Source of the DNA: Baffinella frigidus
Taxonomy: Eukaryota; Cryptophyceae; Cryptomonadales; Baffinellaceae
Reading direction: 5' to 3'
DNA: 29,814 nucleotides
Assembly: GCA_026770585.1 (NCBI GenBank)
Contig: MU646809.1
Coordinates: 175,768-205,581 of the forward strand
The notes below the pieces were generated by a model. That model saw nothing but the letters and a program-made list of their open reading frames with translations, did no database searches and had not been told where the DNA came from. A program made the position numbers and the translations under genes. Positions 1 through 11,088 of the stretch are shown here, piece after piece (position 1 is the stretch's first letter; every line of letters begins with the position of its first letter).

Positions 1-583
1 CCCCGCTCGGATTGTTTCTTTAGGTTCTTTCAACGCCCGCCGTAGGCGGACACTGGACACCATGTGCAGGATGGCCCTGCTTTGTTTGGAACTGCAGGAT
101 AACGGAGCCTGACCCCCCCTCCCGCTTGGTCTCTGGCAGGTGAACGAAGTCTTCGTGCCGTGGGGTCCCGACTCGCGCCTCAGGCTTCTCCATTGAGCCT
201 TTGAGGTTTTGAATGCTCCCAGCATAGGCGGACACCTCACCCCCGCTCAAAACGCTACGCGCCACGCCATTCCCGGATATCCGGGGTAACGTGACCAACT
301 GTTGCTGACTTTGAGCGTGGTTTCGAAGAAACACTCCAATAATTCACTAAGGAACGTTCACCGTAGTGACATGCGTGTTCCGTGGAGAGGAGTGGACGGA
401 CATCCCTGCGTTGACTGAGACGGGGAAGGTGTGGGTGGGTCGGGGAACTCCGACGCCCGGTACATCTCCTGAACCATTGCCTCCTTCGAGGACAGTGGCC
501 ATTACCTCCCGCCAAGTCCTTGAGGCTTTGGTTCAGGAGGACTCGGCAACTTACGAGTTCCGGAGCGAGGTTGTGCTGCGGTG
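1..583. other. No gene recognised; 14-bp palindrome
   Basis: I see no supportable gene here. Positions 272-285 hold the perfect 14-bp palindrome CCCGGATATCCGGG, which recurs exactly at 18004-18017 in otherwise different flanks. A plus-strand frame is open from about 366 into the MITE at 584 and has some coding-like character, but it has no recognisable domain and no clear start. Confidence 0.5.
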
Positions 584-701
584 CAGGGGTACCTCGCTCA
601 TAAGAAATCGCCCCCCCCCTTAGGATCACCGTAGGGCCCTAGGCACAGGTCTACTGCAGGGTCCTAAGGGGGGTTGGTTTCTTTTGAGCGAGGTACCCCT
701 G
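584..701. mobile_element. MITE, Tc1/mariner-like, 118 bp (copy 1)
   Basis: The element begins CAGGGGTACCTCGCTCATAA and ends with the reverse complement of that start, so the ends are long terminal inverted repeats. The middle is C-rich then G-rich and folds back on itself, giving a near-complete hairpin. At least three other copies in the window are also exactly 118 bp, and several are flanked by TA, the target typical of Tc1/mariner elements. It has no coding capacity and would need a transposase supplied elsewhere. Here the right flank is TA but the left is TG, so one copy of the target duplication has decayed. Confidence 0.85.
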
Positions 702-935
702 TAGGTTACTGCCCAAGTGGGGGCACATGGTGTATTTGATACATTCCAAAAAGCGTATGGAGTCCGACAAAAGGCCTGCTCCGTGCCGGGGAGGCATTCG
801 CAGCGAAGGCTCCTGTTAGGCCATTGCCGGTTCCCACCCTCATTACTGGTAACTTCGGGCCTTCTAAGGCCTGCGCATCCGTTTGAGTAAACCTAACGAA
901 GGACAGGATCCTCCTTGGGACTCGTTGGGCCTGTA

Positions 936-1053
936 CAGGGGTACCTCGCTCATAAGAAACCGCACCCCCCTAGCACCCTACAGTAGTCCTATACCCAGGG
1001 CCCTATGGTGGTCCTAGGGGGGGGGGCGGTTTCTAATAAGCGAGGTACCCCTG
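936..1053. mobile_element. MITE, same family, 118 bp (copy 2)
   Basis: This is the cleanest copy. It has CAGGGGTACC...GGTACCCCTG ends, a perfect TA on both sides (934-935 and 1054-1055), and hairpin symmetry throughout. The interior runs C-rich, then CCTACAGTAG-like, then G-rich, as in the other copies. Confidence 0.88.
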
Positions 1054-2270
1054 TACATGTAGCGTTCATAGGACTCTGAATTGCCTCTGAATTTCATGCA
1101 AGGGGGACACCTGTCTTTCATGAATTTCAGGCGATACACAACGCAACCTCTTGTTCGGGGTTCTTGGACTAGTGCCCCACACAACCCATCTACCTCTCGT
1201 ACTCTCGGGTGAAGGTTGACGCTCTCGAGTTTTCATGTGCGTTTGAATAAAGTGGCTCTCTCGCGTTCCTGTCTTGACACAGAGTTCTCCTTCCAACGTC
1301 TTCTTCTTCTTCTTCTTCTTTATTACTCCCCGCCTAGAAATGAGTGATCCAAAAGTCCATGAGCCTAAAGACAGTCCCGCCTCGGCACAGTGGTAGGCAC
1401 TCAACCAGGCGCGGGGAACAGGGGGTGCACTTCCCCCCCAGTGACTCCGCGCATGTCCCCTCCATTTTCAACGATCTGGCAGCTGCTGTGGAGCACCAAC
1501 CCCTGCACACGGGACAACTTTATTCGATACCCAAACTCCTGAGCGTTGAAGAGCAGAATCCAGGCGACCGCAGACAGCACCACACTCATGAGCAACGCAT
1601 GCGCAACACCGAAATCACGGCCACGTCAAACAACACGGCACGGTTCTGGTGAGGGTAGGGTGCGTACACTCTCGCATGCCCAGAGAGCTTCCTCGTGGCA
1701 TTGTGTCACCCTTGTCCCGGTCACTCTGCCGGGAGAAGCGTTTGGGGGTTAGGGTTCGTGGGTTGGAATGCGTGGTGTGTTGTGAAGTCGACGGTATTGG
1801 ACAGCACCTTTGTGTGGAAAGGCCCCGGTTCTCAAGGCATATCTAACTCCACATTCGGACCATTTGCACCAGAAACCTACACATGATGCCCAAACGCGGG
1901 GTGCGAAAGTTGTGATCCGAAAAGTGGTCTCGGCTTAAGTTAATTGACAGTTTTTGGGTTCAGAGCAGAATGTGTAGGGTTTAAGGGTCAACCTCGTGAC
2001 AGAGCGCTCGACCATAACAGTGCCGCTTTCATCGGACGTCTCATACGTCGACACCCCGCTGGCCACCACCCCGCTCTCCCCACACCCCTGCATTCGTAAG
2101 TGGACGCACAGATCGTAAGTGGACGATCACTGGCTAAAACATCGCCACCCCCGCACTCTTGGGCCAACAGCCACATAAACTATCGTCCGGGTACACCCCC
2201 CCCCCCGATTGAGTCAAGAATAGAAAGTGGGAGTGAGTGAGTGAGGTGCGGCAGGATTGAGTCAATTGTG
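1054..2270. other. Gene-free stretch
   Basis: No gene is supported. It contains a CTT microsatellite with a copy of dispersed repeat D (1306-1400). Open frames here are short, overlap each other and show no domain. Positions 2094-2135 carry two copies of CGTAAGTGGACG, a motif that returns at 3750-3800. Confidence 0.5.
1306..1400 (+). repeat. Dispersed repeat D, copy a
   Basis: A pyrimidine microsatellite (CTT)n is followed by a unique-looking tail (TTATTACTC, then a CTAGAA-containing block). The same arrangement occurs at about 13150, 13430 and 13540 on the plus strand and at about 6722-6830 on the minus strand. Translated, the tail reads LEMSDPKVHEPKDSPAS, and the other copies give closely related peptides in the same frame. 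Confidence 0.7.
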
Positions 2271-2371
2271 GTCGGTCGGTCGGTCGGTCGGTCGGTCGGT
2301 CGGTCGGTCGGTCGGTCGGTCAGTCGGTCAGTCAGTCCGTGATTCGGTCAGTCAGTCAGTCAGTCGGTCAG
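2271..2371. repeat. Tetranucleotide microsatellite (GGTC/AGTC)n
   Basis: About 100 bp of GGTC units grade into CAGT/GGTC mixtures. An open frame reads through it as Ser-Val-Gly-Arg repeats, but that is a product of the repeat and not evidence for a gene. Confidence 0.95.
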
Positions 2372-3149
2372 TTGGTGCGTGCAGGGAAGCTGGTGCGTGC
2401 AGGGATGCTGCTCGCGCGTGGCATCACCGGGGCAAAAGCGGTCGCACCAAGCGGCGCCTCAGGAACTTCACCTGGATGTCGCACGAATCCACCTCCGCCT
2501 CCCCCCCCACGGCCGCAATGATCCCGTCCAGCTTCGCCCCGCTGCGTCCGTCCCGCGATGGTCAGTGCTCTCGCGCGCCCTCCTCCTCCTCCTGGCCAAG
2601 CCTCCTCACGCCGCTAACAAAGCGTACGGCCACGAACCGTGGCCGTATCACATCCTAGCACATCCGTATCACATCCGTGATTACCGGAATTAACGGAATT
2701 GACGTATCACATCATCATCCCGTCCTCCAGCTTCCGTCCCTCTGCATGTCCACCATCACGCGATGAAGTCTCTTGCACACCCGTACAGTCGCCAAATCTG
2801 TGGTGTTGCAGAGCTCCAGCGGGGCAATGTCCAACTCCAGCCGGGCGGTATCCGCATCACAGTCACGTCCGTGTGGTGACACTCCCAGGGTGTGCCTGTC
2901 AATACCACGCCCGTGTTCCGACTCTCCAACATGTTCACACCATCACACTTCGACTCGCGTGCCAACCATCCTGATACACAATAATCCTCAAGGCCACGGA
3001 CAGGAGGCTCGGCCGCAACTCACGGCGCAGCTTCTCACAAACAGGACGCTGCGTGCCCTTACTCAGGTGTAGAGTTTAGATTGAGCTGTATTGATATGAG
3101 GCCCGGCTTGACCTGACAAAGCTCGGCTATTGCTGCCCAATTTAAGGAA
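2372..3149. other. Gene-free stretch
   Basis: Nothing recognisable. There is a short cluster of GTATCACATC units at about 2643-2715. Overlapping frames of 60-130 codons lack domains and sit in all frames alike, as expected for GC-rich noncoding DNA. Confidence 0.45.
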
Positions 3150-3680
3150 AGGGTTTGGGGTTGAGGGTTTAGGGTTGAGAGTGTAGGGTTTGGGGTTTAG
3201 GGTTTAGGTTTTGGGGTTTAGGGTTTAGGGTTTAGGGTTTAAGGTTTAGGGTGTGGGGTGTAGGGTGTAAAGTTTATGGTTTAGGGTTTAGGGTTGAGGG
3301 TTTAGAGTTTAGGGTTTAGGGTTTAGGGTTTAGGGTTCAGGGTTCAGGGTTTAGGGTTTAGGGTGTAGGGTTCAGGGTTGAGGGTTTAGGGTTTAGGGTT
3401 TAGGGTTTAAGGTTTAGGATTTGGGGTGCAGGGTGTAGGGTTTAGGGTTCAGGGTTTAGGGTTTAGGGTTTGAGGTTCAGGGTTTAGGGTTTAGGGTTTA
3501 GGGTTTAGGGTTTAGGGTTTAGGGTTTAGGGTTTGGGGTTTAGGGTTTAGGGTTTAGGGTTTAGGGTTTAGGGTTTAGGGTTCAGGGTTCAGAGTTTAGG
3601 GTTGATGGTTGATGGTTTAGGGTTTGGGGTTTGGGGTTTAGGGTTCAGGGATCAGGGATCAGGGTTCAGAGTTCAGGGTG
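3150..3680 (+). repeat. Interstitial telomere-like tract (TTTAGGG)n
   Basis: About 530 bp consist of TTTAGGG heptamers with interspersed variants (TTCAGGG, TTTGGGG, TGTAGGG, TTGAGGG). A central stretch near 3480-3590 is almost pure. It is plant/alga-type telomere sequence but lies inside a contig, with unrelated DNA on both sides, so it is interstitial. No gene touches it. Confidence 0.95.
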
Positions 3681-4964
3681 CTGACCGGACGGCGCAGCGT
3701 CTGACGAGGAGGTGCGCGCGCATACTCGCCACGATCGCGCACCCAAACTGCTCGTAAGTGGCCGCACGCATCGTAAGTGGACGATCGCGCGCCCACATTG
3801 TCTGTCGTTAGAACCAGTCGTTGGAGCCATTCAGGCGAGTCGTTGGAGCCATTCAGGCGATCGCGCACCCAAACTGCCCACAAGTTGACACTCGGACTAA
3901 GTTGACGATCTCGCACACCCTAACTGCTTCCTGCCGCCACCCCGATTCAATTTCGGAACAGAACATAATCTGCCTCGCTTCTCAAGGGTTCCAACGCCGA
4001 AGATAAGGGTGTATATGCTATTTTAAGCAAAAAAAGATGCTCGCTCACGCCTTTTTATTCTGGGTTGTTCCCAGATGAGATGAGCGCTGGACATGCCCAG
4101 GTGGGAGGTAAAGCAGACTGTAGTGTAGGCCAGACGGCCGGTGGTTTCGTGGGGAGAGTTACCACACACAGCAACCAAGGGATGTTTGGTGGCTGAGACC
4201 CCGAGTTTCAGTTAGGATATCCGTAGGAATAACCCTTTGCCACGGATCGCATGCCGTAAGGTCCAATGGATTATTCACTCCTGGGTTATTCACGAAACCC
4301 CTTCGAAGTCCGCTTTGCGGGTTAGCATTGGACCGCAGCAGGAAACGGTCCGACGTGGCATGCCGAGGTGTGAGGCAAGGCAGAGTTTCGTGTAGGCTAG
4401 CATCTCGATTGTTTCTTGGGGAGAGGGACAAACAGGGGGCATACGACCTCAGCAGGAAACGGGTCGAAATTTATAATTCCGCGTTGCATGTAGCCTTATG
4501 CGTGAGTGGACATGGTACCGTAGCAGGAAACGGGCCGAAGTGGCAGTCGAGGCAGCGCAGATGGGCCCACCGACTTAAAGCTCGCGGCTCAATCTGCTCC
4601 CCAAGGCGAGTCAATTGAGTTACTAGTTCGCTCAGAAGACTGATTGGTCCTTTCTTATTTTTGAAACAGTGGTTATGTTAAGACAACTACTGACTAAACA
4701 GACCTCGAGATGCGACGCTCGTGGCTCGGCATGCTCCCAGCACAGATTACATTTTGTTTCAGAAACTGTCCCTCTAATTAATTCCTGGTACACAACTAGG
4801 TATTTCAAACCACTAGAAGTAGAAAAAGGCTCCATTGACAAATCTGAGATACAATCAATTCAGGAGCGCGAAAAGATCCTCGAAACCCGCATCGAAGTGG
4901 GACAGTGTGAGTGTCATGCCTCTGTCTCGGTTTTGTGTGATGACGCATGCCGGGTGGAACGGAG
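3681..4964. other. Gene-free stretch with short tandem motifs
   Basis: No gene is seen. Positions 3745-3920 contain a degenerate tandem array built on GATCGCGCACCCAAACTG and CGTAAGTGG motifs, including a 22-bp unit repeated twice (about 3816-3860, GTCGTTGGAGCCATTCAGGC). Between 4336 and 4545 the motif AGCAGGAAACGG occurs three times with related surroundings. 4640-4860 is relatively AT-rich and featureless. Confidence 0.5.
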
Positions 4965-5240
4965 CGCTCCATCTGGTGTTGGTGGTAGGGCGGCACTCTG
5001 CTAGGTTGGCACTGTGCCTTCTAGACCCTTCGGAGCACTCATCTCTAGGCTGAGATTAATACAGAAGAAGAGCAACACTATGGTAGGGCATGCCCAGCTG
5101 ATGATGGTGGTAGGAAAGGAGCATCCGCTAGTGCTGGTGGCAGGGACGCACACGCTGGTGACTGTGATAGAGCAGACACAGGTGTGAGGGTGGTAGGGCA
5201 GTACGAGCTGGTGTTGGTGGTAGGGAAGGAGCATCGAGGA
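4965..5240 (+). repeat. Minisatellite, GCTGGTGTTGGTGGTAGGG-type unit
   Basis: Degenerate direct repeats of roughly 30-40 bp share GCTGGTG.TGGTGGTAGGG followed by A/GGAGCAT, best seen at about 4975, 5097, 5130 and 5208. Noncoding. Confidence 0.7.
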
Positions 5241-5269
5241 TCGTCCCTCGCGCCCGTCCACGTCAGACT

Positions 5270-5975
5270 CGCTCAGAACCACGTACCTGATGTTAGGAAT
5301 CAGGTTTATGGTTTGGGGTTGAGGACTCGTTGAGAGCCACGCATCTGATGTGTGCTGGGATGGTGAGGGTTGATGGACTAGGGTTTACGGATTCGGGTTT
5401 AGGGTTTGGGGCGCAGGACTTGCTCAGAACCACGCACCTGCGCAGAACAGAAAACGCGTTGTTCGGGAAACAGCCTATCGCGTTTTATGAAACTTGTTAC
5501 GGATGCATTTAACAACCTCGGGAAGAACCACGTACCTGATGTTTGCCGGGATGGTGCGGGTGTGGTGACTAGGGATCACGGATTCGGGTTTAAAGTTTGG
5601 GGTTGAAGACTCGACCCGAATCACATACCTGCTCGGAAAAAAACGCTATTCGGAAAACGCCTTTCCCCTCCCCTGGAAAAGACGTCTACCCCCCCGGCGA
5701 AAACGCCTGTCCGCCCCCCCTCAACGCCTCGCTGGCAGGCAGGTGGTCTGCGCCGCCTGCCTGCGGTCTGCGCGGGAGCAACATGTTTACCGGGATAGTG
5801 AGGGTTCAGGGATTCAAGTTGGTGGGGTGGGGTGGGGTGTGTGGGGGGGGTTACGGTAGCGTGCATTAGGGTTCAAGGTTGCGGGGTTGGGGTGTGGGGT
5901 TTGGGCGTACGGTAGCGTGCATTAGGGTTTCAGGTTTCGGGTTTGGGGTGTCGGGTTTGGGCGTACGGTAGCGTG
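5270..5975 (+). repeat. Composite tandem repeats with telomere-like spacers
   Basis: From 5270 to 5640 a module beginning CAGAACCACGTACCTGATG recurs four or five times, separated by telomere-like TTTAGGG/TTTGGGG runs. From 5849 to 5975 a second module of about 55 bp, GTACGGTAGCGTGCATTAGG, occurs three times, again with telomere-like spacers. The telomeric heptamers behave here as parts of larger tandem units. No gene is supported. Confidence 0.65.
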
Positions 5976-7252
5976 CCGGGCGGGGCACCCTCGCAGATGG
6001 CGCCTGACCCCCGCGCACTCGACACCCGACACTTGACCAGCGCCGCCCACCTGGTTCGTGTTGAGGGCTCAGGGTGTAGGATGTAGGGTTTAGCGATGAG
6101 GGGTGAGCAACTCCACGAGGGCCGCCACCTGCCAAGCAGACCGGACCATTTATTTTCGAGGTACTGATTAAGAATTGCTCGGTACAAGGACATGGGATTG
6201 GAGCTTTGCTTCAAGAGTGAGGGTAACGGCCCCAATTCCGTACAAGCGGTGAGTGGAGCTCAGGCCACAACCCACGACTGTTGACTAAACCCGGCAGGAT
6301 TTGCACCAGGACGATGACTAATCCGAGCAGTATGTGTACCAGGAAACGCGCTGATCAGCCAACTATCGTAAATCATAACCCCTAAGCCTTGAACGGGGCG
6401 CTCACCCGAACCCGAGGTCTACAGCGAGACTCCAGATGTTGGAAATCAATAAATCCTCAAGGCCCTGGAAGTGCATGCGGAGAGTAGAACGCACCCGGAC
6501 GCGAGGACTCTGACGGCAACAGCCCCACCATCCCAGTACCCCCGCGCCCCTGCGTCCCCCTCATCCCCCTCCGTCCCCCTGCTCACCCGCGGCCTGACAG
6601 TCAGAGACCGTCCTTTGAGAATCGCGCTGAAACCCTGTTCTGGAAAGTCAACTCTCTACTAGGATTCCGAAACCCTGGACCTCCACGCCTGGCTCATCCC
6701 CCTCCGTTCCCCTGCTCACCAGCGCCTTGACACTCAGCGACGAGCGATGCTGACGCAAGCTGGTCGTAAGGTTCATATACTTTTGGATCCCGCGTTTCTA
6801 GTCTTGAGAGGAATACAGAGGAGATGGCAAAGCTGCTTTTGGCGATCAGAGTCCCCCGTGCAGCAGCAGACTCAACCGGGCAGTGTCTGTTCCGGAACGG
6901 TCGACTAAACCGGACAGGCTTAATCCAATGATACCTCAGTTTTTTCAACATCCATTTCTTTCCCCAACCATCATCCGGAGGATTGGGGTTCATCATTTTA
7001 GATTTCGGCACGGCGCACGGGTGCACGGGACCGAGGGCATCAGCGGTGTGGGTCCCTAGGCTAGCACACATGAGATACACCCTAAATCCATGGTGCGGAG
7101 AACCACCGCACGCGTCCTGGGTCGGAACACTCCGAGCCCCACAACCTAACGCCTAGGCCCCAAACCATAAATCATAAACCCTTGGCCACCCACGATGCGT
7201 CACACTAGACTAGCAGACAGGAGACGGGCCTAGGTCGCAGCCTGCGGCACAC
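5976..7252. other. Gene-free stretch, includes dispersed repeat D on the minus strand
   Basis: Scattered telomere-like words occur up to about 6100, then unremarkable sequence. Positions 6722-6830 carry a minus-strand copy of dispersed repeat D (peptide LETRDPKVYEPYDQLAS). Further exons of the beta-helix gene that starts at 7903 could lie here on the minus strand, but I could not identify any. Confidence 0.4.
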
Positions 7253-7903
7253 CTGTGCGTGAGCGTGAGCCCGTGGAGCAAGACCTTGACGCCCCCCCCC
7301 CGCCCTTCTCCCTCCGCCTCGCTGCTCGTTCCGCCCGCGCCGCCATGCGACCCCCGTGTTGCAGCCCCCGAATCCTCACCAGCGTCTGCGGCCGCGCCTG
7401 CTGCCCTGCCCCCCCCCTCTGCTGGTCCTGCTGCCCCCCCTCCGCCCCCTGCTGGTCCTGTCCTGCTCCCTCCCTCTGTTCCTGCTGCCCTGCCGCCCCC
7501 CGCCGCCGCCGCAGTACTGCTCCCTCCCTCGGCCGCTGCAGTCCCCTCCCATTCACCCACCCCACCTCCGCCTTGCTCCCTCCCCCCCTCAACCCTCGCC
7601 AGACCAGCCTCTGAGGGGAGGGCGTTTGCGTCCCTCGAGCCCGCCTGGGGGGAATGCTGACGTGAGCCCTGTTCCCGAGGCGGGGCGGAAGAAGCCCCCC
7701 CGACGGACACCAGAGGGGCGTCGTGACTGCTCCACAACTCCACGTCCCCCCCGAACGCGTGAACCGCCGCGCTCTTGGACGTGATGCTGACGCCGCGACG
7801 GACGTGATAGCTTCCCGGCCGCACCAGAAGCCGCACACCGGTCGTCGCGAAATCGGGCATCGCCTCCAGCACCTCCTCGAAATCCCCGTCGTCCGGGACG
7901 ATC
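7253..7903 (-). CDS. Exon of a right-handed beta-helix (PbH1-type) protein
   Basis: One internal exon read on the minus strand: acceptor GCAG just upstream of 7903 and donor GTGTGC at 7252, phase 2 on both sides. The first 60 residues (IVPDDGDFEEVLEAMPDF, LLVRPGSYHVRRGVSI, then repeated short beta turns) match the opening of pectin-lyase-like beta-helix repeats, as in FBXO11/SHCBP1-type proteins: a VRPG-x-Y signature followed by strands of about 22 residues. The last 15 residues (GVKVLLHGLTLTHR) are another coil of the same helix. Between them lie about 135 residues of Gly/Ala/Glu-rich low complexity (C-rich on the plus strand, about 7290-7660), likely a loop bulging from the helix. Partners and start are unknown. 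The exon could belong to the Skp1-like gene upstream or to a separate gene. TTTAGGG repeats lie about 130 bp upstream, in its presumed intron. Confidence 0.6.
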
Positions 7904-8030
7904 CTGCACCACATTGTTCGATGCGTGAAACAGAGCAGAGATGTCCCGCTTACTACGTTGTAGTATCCGCCTGTGGTGGGAGGTCAAAGAACCTAAAGGA
8001 AATGACGGATGAGGCTGCATCGAGGCGGGG

Positions 8031-8208
8031 TAGGGTTTAGGGTTTAGGGTTTAGGGTTTAGGGTTTTGGGTTTTGGGTTTAGGGTTTGGGGTTTAGGGTT
8101 TAGGGTTCAGGGTTCAGGGTTTAGAGTTTAGAGTTTAGGGTTGAGAATTGAGGGTTCAGGATTTAGGTTTGAGGGTTTGAGGGGAGCGCTGAGGGTTTAA
8201 AGTTAAGG
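8031..8208 (+). repeat. Telomere-like tract (TTTAGGG)n
   Basis: About 180 bp, pure at the left end and degenerate to the right. Relative to the minus-strand beta-helix exon at 7903 it reads CCCTAAA and lies in the presumed upstream intron, the same orientation as in most introns of the plus-strand genes. Confidence 0.95.
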
Positions 8209-8967
8209 GTTCCAACGGACCTGGCGGCCACGTGACCCGCGAGGAGCGAGAGCAGATCGTCGCTCAAGAGCCGGAGTGGCGAAGCGCCGTTCAGGCTCTC
8301 AACTCCTGCCAGGGGGGGGCGCAACGCTCAGGGGGGACGTCAGGGGGGACGTCACGCACAGGAGGGACGCGTCGCTCAGGCTCAGGGAGATTGCGGGAAC
8401 GAGGGGAGGCGCGTCGCTTAGTGTACCACCTCCTGGATGGTTGTGCCGAGTCTTTGCACGGGAGGGCGAGGTGTCCGGCTACGGCGGGATCGAATTAATC
8501 ACGGTCATAAAGGTTCAGGTAGAGGGTGTCCGGACGTGTAGGACCGGGTACGAGTTTGTACGGACTGGGTGCGTTCCGTGGAGCAACACTGTGCGGTGAC
8601 TACGCTGTGGTCTATGCATTGCATGTGAAGCTGAGTCAGCCGGCAGCAGACGTCCCCGCGCCCAGGGATCCTCTCCATCGATTGACCAAGGAGGCTGGGG
8701 CAGGGTGTTCGCCACGTGTATTGATGAATGCGGCGCCTGGCAGGTACACCCGAAACAGAACACCCGACACCCGAAGTCCGAAATCCTAAACCCTAAAACC
8801 CCAACCCAAAACCCTAAACCCGAAACCCGACGGACAAGGATGGCTGCTTGCAGGCCCCAGGTGTGTCTTGGACAAACGAGGGCCGAGGAGTTACGATTCA
8901 CGTTCGATGCGTGGGTGTGATCGCCTGGTTCATCACAAAATCCCCTTCTCGAATTCAACGCTTGGCG
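8209..8967. other. Unassigned stretch between minus-strand exons
   Basis: Plus-strand frames at 8232-8498 (a charged start, TREEREQIVAQEPEWRSAVQ) and 8526-8789 are open for 87-88 codons but have no clear splice sites or domain. A degenerate CCCTAAA tract lies at 8749-8831. If the beta-helix exon and the Skp1-like gene are one gene, this is intron. Confidence 0.35.
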
Positions 8968-10211
8968 TCACTTTCGACCGCGTGGGAGCAGGCTGGGGTA
9001 TGCACCTCCGAAAAGCACACCGCCGTACAGCGCGTGGTACGAATCAGCCCGGAACGAAGCGAGGACATTCCCCTCTTCCTCCTCTTCCCCCCCCCCCTCC
9101 CCCACGTCACAGCCTGCCCCTTGTCCCGCACCACCCTGTCCCAGTCCGCCCGCCCCAGTGGGTGGGATCTGGTTAGGGGGGCTCGGCGGCTCTGCACCAG
9201 GCGAGCTTTGCACTCCCCCACCACCCCAGATCTGGGAAATCTTGTCGGACTGGGATGCAAGGCGTGCGACCAGCGCAGCTTCCTCGCGCGACAGCGGGCC
9301 TTGCGCGATCCCGCACGCGTCGCACACCTGCACTCACGCATCCGTGAGGAAAGGGCGGGACAGTCACGGAAGGGTGGGAGCGTGACGGAAGGTAAGAAAG
9401 TTACGAAGGGTGGGATAGTAACGGACGGGTGGGTCGGTGTCGAAGAGTGGTACAGTGCCGAGGGGTGGGACAGTGCCGGAACAGTGGGGCAGTGACGAGG
9501 GTTTGGAAAAGTGACAAGAGTGGGGCAGTGACGTAGAGTGGTACAGTGACGCAGGGCGGGGCACACCTCCCCACAGCTCGCGCATCCCCGCAGGCTCCTC
9601 GCGACAAACTCCAACAACGCGTGTTCCGCTTCGGCGGCCTGCAGGGGGGGAAGCGAGGTTTAACAAATCGTCAAACACGACCGATGCACGCCAGGAGGCA
9701 AGGGGGGACGAGCCGCACGGGCTCTAACACCCCGAAGGGATGGTGGGGGGACAACCTGCAGATACGACGCCGCGTCGCACGCATCCACCACCGCGGCCAA
9801 CGTCTCGAGGCTGAGAAGCCCTTGCTCCGAAGACACTCCCGGCTCTGCCCCTCCATGCTGTTTTGAGAGGCCTGTATGCCCTCCATCCTGATCCTGAGAG
9901 AACACGGTCCCACACCGCTCGCCCCCCGCAAGCCTCAGGACCGTTCGGGCTGCGGATGCGAGGAATGGAAAGGGCACCTCGAGCACCATCACCCCTTCCG
10001 CCAAGTCTTCAATCAGCCCCGCAGTGTACCCCATGCGAAGCGCCGTGGGGAGGGGTACGGGGATGACAACCCCGTCCCGGGAACGCAGATCCACACGGAG
10101 ATTGTTCGGGATGGGAGGAGGTGATGACGGCATTGCAGGGTCCGCTGCGAGCCCGCTCCGAGCAGCTTCTGGCTTCCCTGCGTTGGGGTAGCAACCATAA
10201 ACAAGCCGCAT
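8968..10211 (-). CDS. Skp1/BTB-fold-like protein, three exons
   Basis: Minus-strand model: exon 1 10211-9756 (an alternative start Met at 10133 looks better placed for the fold), exon 2 9638-9567, exon 3 9327-8968 with TGA. All junctions are phase 0, with CAG acceptors and donors GTTGTC and GTGTGC. The segment NLRVDLRSRDGVVIPVPLP, a hydrophobic strand and helix, then a variable loop and LETLAAVVDACDAASYLQ joined to AAEAEHALLEFVARSLR follow the order of the Skp1/BTB fold (compare the strand 'ikLqSsDG' and helix 'liLAanYLdi..LLd..c'). The C-terminal WCEEK-type helix of true Skp1 is missing, so a BTB-like protein is equally possible. Exon 2/3 joining creates CASCGEVCDAC (C-x2-C-x3-C-x2-C), a possible zinc site. 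Exon 3 then turns Gly/Glu-rich. Intron 2 carries a minisatellite. It lies head-to-head with an F-box gene. The fold is inferred from pattern, not from a search. Confidence 0.5.
9355..9560. repeat. Minisatellite in intron 2 of the Skp1-like gene
   Basis: Some 12 degenerate copies of a unit near GTGACGAAGGGTGGGACA, 14-20 bp long. It fills most of the intron between 9567 and 9327 and begins directly beside the exon-2 donor. Confidence 0.8.
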
Positions 10212-11088
10212 TTTATGTCAGAAATCCCTGGGGATAGAGCTAGCTAATGTTTGCCAGACAAGCGAGTGAACAGCATCTTCGCAATCCATTTTTCTTCGAT
10301 CCGGTTCGAGTTGAGACTGATCTCTATTCGAGCAAACCCCGAGGAGTTGAGCAGTGGGTTCTACACCACAGAATCCACCCACGAAAATCGAACGAAAGAA
10401 GGTGGGAACGGTAGATGGGATAGCAGGGTTGCCGGCCGCGGAGCAGAGTCATGAACACAGCGCGTACGCAGCAAAATCGTGGAAGCATGCTGGCCTCCTG
10501 GCAACAGTGCCGAGCAGAAAAGAATCCGATCCCCGCCCAACCCTCCCACTCGTCAACAAAATCTGTGAGCCCACAAGAGGGGGTTGCGGGCCTCGCAGAA
10601 CCATCCCAAGCCGCACACACACGCGGGCAGCCCCTGGGACCAATCTGACCAGGAGGGCGGCGCGCCCAGAACAACACATCCACAGGATTATCTGCACCAA
10701 CGCGTCCTGTCGTGAAGCGAGTTGCGGGATTCCAGCGCAAACTCTGCACAAGAGAGTTAGGTGGGGGCGGGGCACGGCAGCGCGCAGAGGACATCGAATC
10801 GCACCTGCTAGCACGACCGACAGACGGCGCGCACAGCAGCTTCTCCGGGTGAGAGGCGTCGCTCGCTCAAGACAAGATGAGGGCTCCCTGGGGCTTTCTT
10901 AAGTTGATCCAGACCTGAAATCGACCTATTCGATTCTCTATGAGCTGCTATCAATCTCAAATCAAGATCCTATGGGCAACATTTCCTTTACCAAACCCCT
11001 AATCGCCCTCAATGCTTTCTTAAGTTGACAAATCCTCCACGAACAAAGGGGGGGGGGGGTTAGGGTTTAGGTTTCCTCTCTCACGAAC
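10212..11088. promoter_or_regulatory. Divergent intergenic region between Skp1-like and F-box genes
   Basis: About 880 bp separate the two putative starts. Frames of 120-180 codons exist on both strands at 10354-10902 but are mutually overlapping and low in domain content, so I treat them as chance. Two TTCTTAAGTTGA words (10896 and 11018) flank an AT-richer segment. A G-run and a short telomere-like word (11047-11070) lie just before the F-box start. No clear TATA box is seen. Confidence 0.35.

Noticed and set aside
366-583. Open plus-strand frame (72 codons) running into a MITE, with a coding-like stretch ending VQEDSATYEFRSEVVLR
   Set aside because: No domain, no clear start or acceptor, and a minus-strand frame overlaps it at greater length. 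It could be an exon fragment broken by the MITE, but the evidence is too thin to annotate.
3150-3680. Possible chromosome end
   Set aside because: The TTTAGGG tract is degenerate and flanked by long unrelated sequence on both sides, so it is interstitial rather than terminal.
7255-7784. Plus-strand proline/cysteine-rich frames of 119-142 codons
   Set aside because: They are the complement of the Gly/Ala-rich part of the beta-helix exon; the minus strand explains the region better.
10354-10902. 182-codon plus-strand frame and a 156-codon minus-strand frame over the same DNA
   Set aside because: Both are low in domain content and mutually exclusive, and they lie in the divergent intergenic region. 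GC-rich noncoding DNA gives frames of this size.
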